Shown here: one piece after another, positions 1 through 7,731 of the stretch | Layout: every line of letters starts with the position of its first letter | How positions within the stretch are numbered: position 1 is the stretch's first letter | Position numbers and translations under genes: made by a program | DNA from: Candidatus Gastranaerophilales bacterium | Lineage (GTDB): Bacteria > Cyanobacteriota > Vampirovibrionia > Gastranaerophilales > Gastranaerophilaceae | Direction of reading: 5' to 3' | Assembly (NCBI GenBank): GCA_944322755.1 | Contig: CALUPY010000003.1 | Location: forward strand, 1 to 64,000 | DNA length: 64,000 nucleotides | Notes under the pieces: generated by a model | Told to the model about the DNA's origin: nothing | Databases searched by the model: none | What the model saw: only the letters and a program-made list of their open reading frames with translations

Positions 1-56
1 TTTTGCAGAGCAAAAAAGAACGAGTGAAAAAATTCCGAGCTGCCAATAATCCAAGA

Positions 57-325
57 CTCTGTGTTCAGCATCTTACCGGCGGCGCAGGTTGCGCTATACG
101 TCAAGTGGGTAAGATCCTGAACATACACGATTGTTGCGGCGTTCCGGGTTTTGTGCTTCAGGATGACATTTTGTTGTTTCTATGGATTGCCGCGCCATGT
201 CATGCTGAAGCGATAATCTTGGGGTGAAACTATCAGCGTCTGTGTTCAGCATCTTACCGGCTCGGGGTGTCGTGTGGTTTGCGGGGTGGGTAAGATCCTG
301 AACAGACACGATTGTTGTGGCGTTT
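57..325. repeat. Cluster of three REP-like hairpin elements
   Basis: Two near-identical units share arms TGTTCAGCATCTTACC (62-77, 243-258) and GGTAAGATCCTGAACA (108-123, 289-304). A third, related hairpin sits between them (155-169 with 197-211, GCTTCAGGATGACAT against ATGTCATGCTGAAGC). Every stem has a single mismatch at the same place, inside CAG-x-AT. The two outer units also share flanks (ctgtgttcag before, cacgattgttg after). This looks like a dispersed palindromic repeat family and not a gene; ORFs through it are chance. A related element lies at 22431-22545. Confidence 0.7.
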
Positions 326-460
326 TCTTCCCTCAGCCACGCCCGAATCCGCGTCTTGGATTTTCTTCTCGCTCGAACCTGCCGTTCACTTAGCTTACGC
401 AAGTGTTCACTTCGGTTCTCGCTCCCCGAGTTTCGCTTCGCTCACTCGTCCGAAAATCCG
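326..460. other. GC-richer intergenic tail, no gene seen
   Basis: This stretch lies just beyond the stop of the response regulator. It is visibly richer in G and C than its surroundings and holds words such as gcgaagcga that recur in the intergenic region near 26515. I find no start with a ribosome binding site, no tRNA fold and no clear terminator with a T tract. Confidence 0.4.
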
Positions 461-1141
461 CTACACGAGACCTTCTTTTATGGCTTTTACCGCCGCTTGG
501 GTACGGTCGTCAACTACAAGTTTCTGTATAATATTACACACATGCGCTTTTGCTGTATGTTCGCTTATTGTTAGTATTCCGGCTATTTCTGAATTTGACT
601 TTCCGTCCACAACAAGTTTCAAAACTTCATATTCGCGCTCTGTAAGATTAGCGTGCTGTGCTCTGAAAGACGCTCTGGAATTCTGTTTTTGAGGAATAAA
701 ACAGGACGACTGAGTCCTGATTAGCGGTACAATCTGTGGGTCAAGCCATATTGCGCCGTCTTTTACGGATTTTATAATCATAATCAGCAGCTCAGTGTTT
801 ATATCCTTTAATACATACGCATAAGCGCCCGCGCTAAGCGAGTCCATAACCTCTTTTTCAGTGCAGTGCGAAGTGAGCATTATAATTTTCTGGTCAACGT
901 CATTGTTCAAAATACGCTTGCAAGCCTCGATTCCGCTTATGTCAGGCAGTCCCAAATCCATAAGAATAATGTCTGGCTTAATTAGTCTGGCCTTTTCTAC
1001 TGCTTCTTTTCCTGTCTCTGCCTCTGCAATAACCTTTATCTCCTCAAAGTCTTCAAACAACGATTTTAGCCCCACTCTGAGAAGTTTATGATCTTCCACC
1101 ATAAGGACGGAAATTGATTTTTTACTAATATTGTTTTCCAT
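461..1141 (-). CDS. NarL/FixJ-family two-component response regulator
   Basis: A 226-aa protein with an N-terminal receiver domain (about residues 9-125) and a C-terminal LuxR-type helix-turn-helix (about 163-226). The acidic pocket is in LMVEDH, the phosphoacceptor is Asp62 in ILMDLGLPD and the conserved lysine is in VLKD near 112. The HTH begins LTEREYEVLKL and continues SNSEIAGILTISEHTAKAH, typical of DNA-binding NarL proteins. No histidine kinase is in the window, so the stimulus is unknown. The ATG follows AAGGG at a normal distance. Family assignment is secure; regulon unknown. Confidence 0.95.
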   Translation of the reverse strand: MENNISKKSISVLMVEDHKLLRVGLKSLFEDFEEIKVIAEAETGKEAVEKARLIKPDIILMDLGLPDISGIEACKRILNNDVDQKIIMLTSHCTEKEVMDSLSAGAYAYVLKDINTELLIMIIKSVKDGAIWLDPQIVPLIRTQSSCFIPQKQNSRASFRAQHANLTEREYEVLKLVVDGKSNSEIAGILTISEHTAKAHVCNIIQKLVVDDRTQAAVKAIKEGLV

Positions 1142-1167
1142 ATTGCCATCCCTTTTCTACTTTTATC

Positions 1168-1196
1168 GTATTAGCAATATAAAATAAGCGTCGCAA
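1168..1196 (-). promoter_or_regulatory. Predicted sigma-70 promoter of the response regulator
   Basis: On the minus strand TTGCGA (1191-1196) and TAATAC (1168-1173) are 17 nt apart, about 27 nt before the start codon. Good match to a vegetative promoter. Confidence 0.55.
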
Positions 1197-1270
1197 ATAC
1201 ACATTACCAATTGATGCTCATAAAGCGCCATAAATTTTTTGTTTAAAAAAATAAGTTACATTTTATTACT

Positions 1271-1294
1271 TATCGATATATAGTGATAGTATTT
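1271..1294 (-). promoter_or_regulatory. TATCACTATATATC element, copy 1
   Basis: The minus strand reads AATACTATCACTATATATCG. The same word, TATCACTATATATC, occurs upstream of the 248-aa gene at 4551-4579 and in near-identical form in the opposite direction at 4594-4620. It may be a second promoter or a regulator site for the response regulator; which one cannot be told from sequence. Confidence 0.35.
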
Positions 1295-1312
1295 AATTAA
1301 CCAATAAAAAAT

Positions 1313-1338
1313 AAAGGAGCCGTTTAACGACTCCTTTT
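1313..1338 (-). terminator. Intrinsic terminator of the 715-aa gene
   Basis: A 12-bp stem with one wobble pair (AAAGGAGTCGTT with AACGGCTCCTTT on the minus strand) is followed by a T-rich run, just past the stop of the gene ending at 1343. Confidence 0.8.
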
Positions 1339-1342
1339 AGTG

Positions 1343-3484
1343 TTATATATATCTTGAATTCTTAAAGTATTGACGCTCTATGTTTCTTGAGCCGCCGCCG
1401 CCTCCGCTTGTGCGCGGTGCTGTAGATGAACCGCCGCTCGTGCTTGGAACACTTTCACTGCTTCTTCCGCCAGTTGAGGAACCTGTTCGTCCGTCGCCTC
1501 TGTCGCTGTCAGTTGTACTTGTTGTACCGCTGCCGCGTCCGCTCGGTGTTTCAGGTTTATCAGTTGAAGAGTCATAGTGCCCTGCGTATCTGTCACTGCT
1601 TGTGGAGCCTGTGGCTGATGTAGTAACTGTTGTTGTCACAGTTGATGTAGTTGTTACGGTTTTGGTTGGTGCCGGAGTGGAAGGCGTTGACGATGCAGAC
1701 GGAGTTGTTTCAACTGTCGGGCTTGTATTTGCATATCCGCCGCCTGAAGAGCCTGACGACCATGAGCCGCTGCTGCTTTCGTTTTTAGTTGTTGTGCTTG
1801 TTGTTGAAGTAGTTTGAGACGTGGACGGTTTTGTGCCTGTGGTCTGGTCATCTGTTTTGTAAGAGTTGAGAACATTCGTTGTATCTTTAACCATCTGTTC
1901 TGCAACAGAGAGCGTTTCTTTTAACGAGTTGACGAGTGTTTCAGCTGCATTATAGGCAGATGCTGCAGACTGGGCAATTTGTTTTTCAACAGGAGTTGCT
2001 TCCTCATCAGATGCAATTTCTTCTGCTCTTTCTTTAATCTTTTTGAGCTTTTCGAGCCTTGCTTCTGCTTCTGTAATGCGCTGTTGTATCTGGGCATAAA
2101 GTTCTTCTGCCTCATCAAATGCCGCCTGGGCTTCTGACTCTGAATCGGCGCTTACAAGTTTATTGTAGATATAGCCCATTTCAGTAACAAAGTCGCTCAT
2201 AGACGCAGGAAGTTTTTTCAAATCTTCCATGTTTTCCATGATATTGTCCATTGTAGCTTCAGAGTCGGTTTCTTCAGTTTTATCAGATTCTTCTGTCTGC
2301 TCTGTTTTGTCGGCAGTTCCGTTGTTAATAACGCCTGTTATTGCATCAAACAGCGTCTTCAATATGCTTTCAAGCTGCTCTATTTTATTCGTAAGCTGTT
2401 CTATTGTCTGTTCATATTGATTTTTTTCGCTCTGGGTTGTATTACTGTTTGCAGGAGGAGTTGTTGCAGATGGTTTGTTGTAAGAAGGAGGTACAACACT
2501 TTCCGTGTCTTCCTCAACACCAATTTCTGTATCTTCTTCAGCATTGCTGTCACCGGCGTAATTTACTGCTGCTGCAAGGTCTGTAATAGGAACTTTCGCA
2601 ACCATTTTAGCTATTGCGTCGTAAGCTTTTCCGTATGATTTTTCAGCGTTTATATAGTCGCCTATATTTTCATATCTTTCGGCTTCTTTAGCGTATTTTT
2701 GGGCATTAGTATAGTTTACGTTTATTGTATACTTGGGGTCTACTGCCTTCAATACCGGTATATCGTCGGCACCATTGAGCATTGCGGCAATAATATAATC
2801 TGTTGTTGCTTCACGGGCAGTTTTTGTTTCGTGCTGGGTTGCATATCCGTTTTCAGTAATTGTGTTAAAAATTTCTTTCAGGTCGTCTAAGTTGTTAGAA
2901 TCAAGGTCTTTCAATCCCTGAATATTCTGCTCGCTTATTTGCATCTGCTCTGCGTACTCATTAATTTTCTTTTCGGCAAATTTTATGTACTCTTTTGTAA
3001 CATCTGCCATAATGAAAGCTGATTTGTCTTTGTTGTTATCATAGTATTCTTTTGTAAAGTCGTTAACAGAGCCGGTCAAAAGGTTCAGTACTCTTGAAAT
3101 TTTATTTGCGTCGAGCGCAATACCGTCTTCTTCATAGTCAAGATTGCAGATATACTCCATGTACTGGTCAACTACAGTGGTCATCTGCTTGTTGAGCTCG
3201 CTGCGGTTGCTGCCGACGACTTCTTCCATTCCCGCTGCTATCGCGCCTTGATAGACACGGTTTTCTTCGTCAGTGATTTCAACATAGACGTATTCTTCAT
3301 ACTCTGTGTCATTTACTTTGTTTGCATAATTCACTGCTGCGCTGTCAGCATTCGGGCGGACTGATTTATATGATGAGCTTGAGGGCTGTATTACCGTAAT
3401 AGCACTCTCATCAACAACTTTTTTGCTGGTTGTTGACGGGTTCAAAAGTCCATCCATCTTTCTGTAAAATTCAACCATGTTCAT
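1343..3484 (-). CDS. Unrecognised 713-aa acidic protein with coiled coil and Ser/Thr/Gly-rich tail
   Basis: I do not recognise this family. The protein has no signal peptide or membrane segment. Residues about 1-340 are acidic and mostly helical, with a YAKEAERYENIGDYINAEK segment resembling a single TPR-like helix pair. About 360-580 are long charged coiled-coil helices. The last 150 residues are low complexity: runs of Thr and Ser (VTTTSTVTTTV), then Gly/Ser repeats, ending in a basic YFKNSRYI. The start shown is the second ATG of ATGCGTATG, because AGGAG lies 9 nt before it and only 3 nt before the first (3490). It stands alone with its own terminator. The tail looks like an extended linker or a surface or secreted segment; function unknown. 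Confidence 0.8.
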   Translation of the reverse strand: MNMVEFYRKMDGLLNPSTTSKKVVDESAITVIQPSSSSYKSVRPNADSAAVNYANKVNDTEYEEYVYVEITDEENRVYQGAIAAGMEEVVGSNRSELNKQMTTVVDQYMEYICNLDYEEDGIALDANKISRVLNLLTGSVNDFTKEYYDNNKDKSAFIMADVTKEYIKFAEKKINEYAEQMQISEQNIQGLKDLDSNNLDDLKEIFNTITENGYATQHETKTAREATTDYIIAAMLNGADDIPVLKAVDPKYTINVNYTNAQKYAKEAERYENIGDYINAEKSYGKAYDAIAKMVAKVPITDLAAAVNYAGDSNAEEDTEIGVEEDTESVVPPSYNKPSATTPPANSNTTQSEKNQYEQTIEQLTNKIEQLESILKTLFDAITGVINNGTADKTEQTEESDKTEETDSEATMDNIMENMEDLKKLPASMSDFVTEMGYIYNKLVSADSESEAQAAFDEAEELYAQIQQRITEAEARLEKLKKIKERAEEIASDEEATPVEKQIAQSAASAYNAAETLVNSLKETLSVAEQMVKDTTNVLNSYKTDDQTTGTKPSTSQTTSTTSTTTKNESSSGSWSSGSSGGGYANTSPTVETTPSASSTPSTPAPTKTVTTTSTVTTTVTTSATGSTSSDRYAGHYDSSTDKPETPSGRGSGTTSTTDSDRGDGRTGSSTGGRSSESVPSTSGGSSTAPRTSGGGGGSRNIERQYFKNSRYI

Positions 3485-3634
3485 ACGCATTATCTCCTTA
3501 TACTTATGCTTATGTTTTATGTATCGGCTGTTTCGTGGCTAATCTTTAGAGTTTTCGATTAAATATTTACAATTGTTTACAATAACAGGCTCTATTCGGC
3601 GGATAGGCACTCTGGCTGCCCGTAGTATAGTAAA

Positions 3635-3655
3635 GACGCAGGCAGTGCCTGCGTC
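3635..3655 (-). terminator. Perfect hairpin after the 248-aa gene
   Basis: GACGCAGGCA and TGCCTGCGTC form a perfect 10-bp inverted repeat around one base, 20 bp past the stop of the gene ending at 3675. The following T tract on the minus strand is short (TTTAC), so it may act as an mRNA-end stabiliser or a weak terminator. Confidence 0.55.
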
Positions 3656-3674
3656 CTGTCTTGATATAATACTG

Positions 3675-4421
3675 TTATTCTTCGGTATCGGTTTTTTTAT
3701 CACCAAAAATAGCGCCAAAAATGGCTTCCCTTTTCGCAACTTCGCGAGAAACGATTTCTTTAAGATTACTTTCAAGAGTCGGTGTATCACTCTCGCTTTC
3801 TGTGTTTTCAGCCTCCCCGTTTTTTTCTGTCTTTTCATTCTTTGCTCTTTCAGTAAGAGCCTTTGCAATATTTATTAAAGTTGGGGGTTCTTCTGTTTTG
3901 TCGGCGTTTTCTGATTCTTTTGCGGGCTCTTCCTTACCTGCTTCAGCATCCCGGATAGCCTCCATAGCCTCCATTTCAAGAGACTGATAGAATCTGTCTG
4001 TTATGCTTATCTCTGATTTGTCATTCTGCAGGTCTTGCATTGTACTCATAAACCTGATTAAAGCTGACTTGAAGCCGAATTCATCTACATTTCCGTCTTT
4101 AGCAGTATCAATAAGCTCTTCATACGCCTCTTTTAGGGTATCATTAGGGCCTGTAATTGTCTTAAAATCTTCGATTTGCTGCTTCAAATCTTCCTGAAAT
4201 GCCCTATTTGTCAGCTTTTCGTGCTTAATTTCCTGTTCAACTTTTTCAATAAACTTCTGCAGAGCCTCTTCATAGCCGGCACCGTCGACTTCTGCACCTT
4301 CGTCTTTAAGCATAGATATACCGAGTGATTCAGCCTCGGATTTTACTGCATCTTTATCCACAGAACCTTTATTGTCTGTGTAAGCGTTCAAAAGTGCTGC
4401 TGTGATTTTTGTAATGTCCAT
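3675..4421 (-). CDS. Unrecognised 248-aa acidic helical protein
   Basis: No known domain is recognised. The protein begins MDITKITAALLNAYTDN, lacks a signal peptide or membrane segment and is strongly acidic. It is predicted to be nearly all helix, with a Glu-rich disordered stretch at about 160-215 (EEPAKESENADKTEE) and a short C-terminal helix ending GAIFGDKKTDTEE. The N-terminal part resembles acidic EF-hand-free regulatory proteins only in composition. The ATG has a strong AAGGAG site. It neighbours the 713-aa protein in the same direction, but a hairpin between them suggests separate units. It resembles in style the acidic 196-aa protein at 31166. Function unknown. Confidence 0.8.
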   Translation of the reverse strand: MDITKITAALLNAYTDNKGSVDKDAVKSEAESLGISMLKDEGAEVDGAGYEEALQKFIEKVEQEIKHEKLTNRAFQEDLKQQIEDFKTITGPNDTLKEAYEELIDTAKDGNVDEFGFKSALIRFMSTMQDLQNDKSEISITDRFYQSLEMEAMEAIRDAEAGKEEPAKESENADKTEEPPTLINIAKALTERAKNEKTEKNGEAENTESESDTPTLESNLKEIVSREVAKREAIFGAIFGDKKTDTEE

Positions 4422-4550
4422 AGTTTCTCCTTTTTATTTTTACCAAAGAATTTTAGTTTTATAAAAATTATTTTTATAAAATTTTTATCGGCATTTTTTA
4501 AAATTAACTTTAGAAAAAAAATTCTTTTTTTAACTAAATGTTACAAATAA

Positions 4551-4620
4551 TATCGACTAGATATATAGTGATAATATTTCTTAAGCGTGTTAGATTTTAT
4601 CATTATATATCTATTCGATA
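4551..4620. promoter_or_regulatory. Divergent inverted-repeat promoter-like element
   Basis: Two facing copies of TTATCAyTATATATCTAkTCGATA (minus strand 4551-4579, plus strand about 4594-4620; 22 of 24 bases equal) lie between the divergent 248-aa gene and the methyltransferase operon, each about 130 bp from its start codon. The symmetry fits paired promoters or binding sites serving both directions. A third copy of the core is at 1271-1294. Around it, 4422-4550 and 4621-4749 show only AT-rich sequence. Confidence 0.5.
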
Positions 4621-4749
4621 TTGTTGCATTAAATAAACGGACTAACTTGCAACCTGCTGCAAAATTGCAATGCATGTTTCATATTTAACTAATAATTTCT
4701 TATCTGTAACAAATTTCCCCCATTGAATATACAGGTCTATAATATAGTT

Positions 4750-5826
4750 ATGATTGATGAGAATATAGATTTTTGCATGACGCTCGACGGTTCGACTGGA
4801 CTGTTCAATAAAGCGGTAAACGACATATACCATTCGAGTTACGGTGCGAAAACCGAGGCTGTGGAAAAGTTTGTAAGGCCGTTGAACCTGAGACAAAATT
4901 TTGCGCAGAATAAAAACATAAAAGTTCTGGACATCTGTTACGGAATCGGATATAACACAAAAGCTTTTCTCGACGAAATAATAAATCTCAAAATCAATTC
5001 AAAAATTCAAATCGATATTCTGGAACATGACAGGAGACTCGTTTTGCTCTCACCTTTTATCAGAGACAATATAAAAAACGATATCATCTCATATATACTT
5101 TTAAGTGCTATTTCTGGTTACATGGACGGCGAAGAGGCTATTTTCCGGATTATGACCTCTCCTGAGAACAAAAAGTTTTTCAAGCCGTCTACAAGGCTTT
5201 TTAACAAACGTTTTATATCTTACCCATACACTTATTCCCCCCTTTATAACAAACCCGCCTTCTTACATAATATATATTATCATTACGTATCGAAACGCTC
5301 TAAAAATAGCCTAAAATACCTTAAAAATGGCGCTTTTAAAATAAAACCCTATTTTCAGGATGCAAGAAAAAGTATTCTTGAGCTTTCAGGCGGGTATGAT
5401 ATTGTATTTTTGGACGCATTTACACCGGTAAAATTACCCACATTGTGGTCGTTGGATTTTTTTGTGAGACTCTATGAGCTTATGAAAGAAAAGTCCATGC
5501 TGGTTACTTACTCAAATTCTGCTGCCGTAAGACATGCTATGATGACTGCGGGTTTCTGTACAGGAAAGCTCTTTGACAGGCGCAATCGCCCCTGCGGCAC
5601 TATTGCGTGCAAGTCAGGTGAATTGATTGAACACAAACTCGATGAGTATGACCTCGGGCTTATGCAAACGAACGCGGGAGTTTATTTCAGAGACAAAAAT
5701 TTAAATTCAACTGCGGAGGAGATTTTGAGCGAATGGGAAGAAAGAAAATGCTCTCTCAATCTCCCTTCCTCAAGCAGCTTTATAAAAAAATATAAAAAAC
5801 AAAAGGAGGAGAGTTGTTCGATTTAG
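4750..5826 (+). CDS. MnmC2-like (DUF752-type) SAM-dependent methyltransferase
   Basis: A 358-aa protein of the family that holds the methyltransferase half of MnmC, which completes mnm5s2U in the tRNA wobble position. Visible family marks are the N-terminal TLDGSTGLFNKAVNDIYHS followed by GAKTEA, the SAM-binding motif VLDICYGIGYNTKAFL (about residues 59-74) and the active-site-like DIVFLDAFTPVKLPTLW. The middle carries a lineage-specific insert of about 100 residues. I chose the ATG at 4750; a TTG at 4723 would add nine residues without support. Its 3' end overlaps the next gene by 13 bp. Whether it really acts on tRNA is inferred from family. Confidence 0.8.
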   Translation: MIDENIDFCMTLDGSTGLFNKAVNDIYHSSYGAKTEAVEKFVRPLNLRQNFAQNKNIKVLDICYGIGYNTKAFLDEIINLKINSKIQIDILEHDRRLVLLSPFIRDNIKNDIISYILLSAISGYMDGEEAIFRIMTSPENKKFFKPSTRLFNKRFISYPYTYSPLYNKPAFLHNIYYHYVSKRSKNSLKYLKNGAFKIKPYFQDARKSILELSGGYDIVFLDAFTPVKLPTLWSLDFFVRLYELMKEKSMLVTYSNSAAVRHAMMTAGFCTGKLFDRRNRPCGTIACKSGELIEHKLDEYDLGLMQTNAGVYFRDKNLNSTAEEILSEWEERKCSLNLPSSSSFIKKYKKQKEESCSI

Positions 5827-7076
5827 TAGTATGCGGAGGGGGCACGGCAGGTGCTGCGTGCGGATATACGGCCGCAAAACTCGGGCTGAAAACGCTTGTT
5901 ATAGAAAAAAATATACACCTTGGCGGGGCAATCACGTCTGCGCTGATCATTCCGGCGATGAAGTCGGATAAAAAGGGCATAAACTGTGATTTTTATAATG
6001 ATTTTGTGCAAAAAATGTCCGCATACGGCGGGCAAATAACCTATTGCGACGGAAATGACGGCTGGTTCAACCCTGAAATTGCAAAAATAGTACTCGATGA
6101 AATGCTGACAGACGCAGGGTGTCATATTATGTTTGGTACAGATGTAACAGAAGTGAATTGTGAAGAAAAGTTAATAAAATCTATTAAAGTTAATTCAAAA
6201 ATATTATCACTACATATCGAGTCGAAATATTTTGTGGACTCGACAGGCGACGGAAATTTTTCTTTGCTTGCAAAAAATAAAATTTTAGAAAATTATAAAA
6301 ATTTTCAGCCGATGACATTGCGTTTTCATGTTTCGGGAATAGATTTGGAAAAATTTTCAAACTGGATAACAGAACTCGATAAAAACCGGGATGTCACAAC
6401 ATCTTGTGTTGTAAACGGAGAAATTCATCTTTCTACTGCCTGCACATGGGACAAAAGCAGAAACTGGGCGCTCTGGCCGGTATTCGGCGAGGCGGTTAAT
6501 AACGGAGACCTTGAAGAAGCTGATACTGCCTATTTTCAGCTCTTTACTGTGCCGGGAATGCAAGGAACCGTGTCCTTAAACTGCCCCAGAATAATCGCAG
6601 ACAGAGAGCTCGACCCGCTTGACCCCGTAGATACCTCAAAAGCCTTGATAACAGGGCGTAAGCAGGTATGGAGACTGTACAACTTTATGAAAAAGTACTT
6701 TCCGGGATTTGAAAAATCATACATCTCAAATATCGCGGACATGCTCGGTATCCGTGAATCACGGCGTATTCAGGGCAAGACTGTCTACACAAAAGAAGAC
6801 ATTATAAGCGGCAGAACATTCGAAAATCCTGTATTAAGCGCGGATTACCCCATTGATATACATTCCTACAAAAAAGAGGACTCTGTACTGGACAAAGTAA
6901 AACAGCCCTATCAGCTGCCTATAGAAGCATTGTGCGCTTCAGATTATGAGAATCTGTTTCTCGCAGGCAGAAATCTTTCTGCCGACTTTGAAGCACAGGC
7001 AGCGCTGAGAATACAAACCTCATGTTTTTCTATGGGCGAGGCTGTTGCTAAACATGTCGCAAGCTTATTTTTGTGA
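5814..7076 (+). CDS. FAD-dependent oxidoreductase (FAD_oxidored family)
   Basis: A 420-aa flavoprotein. The N-terminal dinucleotide fold is plain (DLVVCGGGTAGAACGYTAA, then LVIEKN), the second FAD motif FVDSTGDGNFSLLA lies near 145, and the C-terminal ENLFLAGRNLSADFEAQAALR is the FAD-proximal closing motif of PF12831-type enzymes. Substrate unknown. Start is TTG with an ideal AAGGAGGAG site inside the preceding gene, so translation is probably coupled. It sits between a methyltransferase and ribE/ribBA, whose products lead to its cofactor. Classical MnmC joins a methyltransferase to an FAD domain, but that domain is of the DAO type, so equivalence is not shown. Confidence 0.85.
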   Translation: MFDLVVCGGGTAGAACGYTAAKLGLKTLVIEKNIHLGGAITSALIIPAMKSDKKGINCDFYNDFVQKMSAYGGQITYCDGNDGWFNPEIAKIVLDEMLTDAGCHIMFGTDVTEVNCEEKLIKSIKVNSKILSLHIESKYFVDSTGDGNFSLLAKNKILENYKNFQPMTLRFHVSGIDLEKFSNWITELDKNRDVTTSCVVNGEIHLSTACTWDKSRNWALWPVFGEAVNNGDLEEADTAYFQLFTVPGMQGTVSLNCPRIIADRELDPLDPVDTSKALITGRKQVWRLYNFMKKYFPGFEKSYISNIADMLGIRESRRIQGKTVYTKEDIISGRTFENPVLSADYPIDIHSYKKEDSVLDKVKQPYQLPIEALCASDYENLFLAGRNLSADFEAQAALRIQTSCFSMGEAVAKHVASLFL

Positions 7077-7088
7077 TAAATTATTGTT

Positions 7089-7730
7089 ATGTTCACAGGA
7101 ATAATAGAAGAAACAGGTACAATCACAGCCGTAAAAAGAGAAAGCGATTCTGCTTATTTCAGAATTGCGTGCAATGTTGTGACAGACGGAACAAAAATCG
7201 GCGACAGCATTGCGATAAACGGTGCATGCCAGACTGTAATAAAAATTGGCAGCGGCTGGTTTGAAGTTTTTTCTTCATATGAAACACTGAAACTGACTAC
7301 TTTAAGCAGCCTTAAAACAGGTTCAATTGTGAATCTCGAACGCGCCCTGAGACTCTCTGACCGTCTGGGCGGGCATATCGTAAGCGGACACGTTGATGCA
7401 CAGGCGGCTCTTATTGCGAAAAGGCATGACGGAGAGGCTGTAGAATTGACTTTTAGTGCTCCGGCTTCACAGATGCGCCAGACTGTGAAAAAAGGCTCGG
7501 TCGCATTAGACGGCGTAAGCCTCACTGTTGCTGAGGTCTTTCCTGACGGGTTCAGTGTTGCAGTGATTCCGCATACCATTGAAAATACAACACTAAAATA
7601 CCTCAAAACAGGAGATAAAGTTAATCTGGAAACGGATTTGCTCAGCAAGTATGTTGAAAAATATTTATCACCAGACCATAATAAGAGCACACTGGATATT
7701 GATTTTTTAAAAGAAAACGGGTTTTTATAA
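7089..7730 (+). CDS. ribE: Riboflavin synthase alpha chain
   Basis: A 213-aa protein with the two tandem lumazine-binding barrels of riboflavin synthase, which dismutates two 6,7-dimethyl-8-ribityllumazine molecules into riboflavin. The first barrel starts MFTGIIEETGTI and the second is marked by GGHIVSGHVDAQA and GSVALDGVSLTV. Length is normal. It follows the oxidoreductase by 12 bp and is followed one base later by ribBA, so the genes are one operon. No FMN riboswitch is visible upstream. ribH lies 15 kb away and ribD is not in the window. Confidence 0.97.
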   Translation: MFTGIIEETGTITAVKRESDSAYFRIACNVVTDGTKIGDSIAINGACQTVIKIGSGWFEVFSSYETLKLTTLSSLKTGSIVNLERALRLSDRLGGHIVSGHVDAQAALIAKRHDGEAVELTFSAPASQMRQTVKKGSVALDGVSLTVAEVFPDGFSVAVIPHTIENTTLKYLKTGDKVNLETDLLSKYVEKYLSPDHNKSTLDIDFLKENGFL

Positions 7731-7731
7731 A

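Noticed and set aside
94-402. Minus-strand ORF of 102 codons
   Set aside because: It runs through the three repeat hairpins and has no ribosome binding site; repeat sequence explains it.
1654-2118. Overlapping ORFs inside the 713-aa gene
   Set aside because: Gln/Lys-rich shadows of the low-complexity and coiled-coil coding sequence in another frame.
7089-7730. FMN riboswitch for the riboflavin genes
   Set aside because: No RFN-type sequence before the operon at 4750 or before ribH at 22672.
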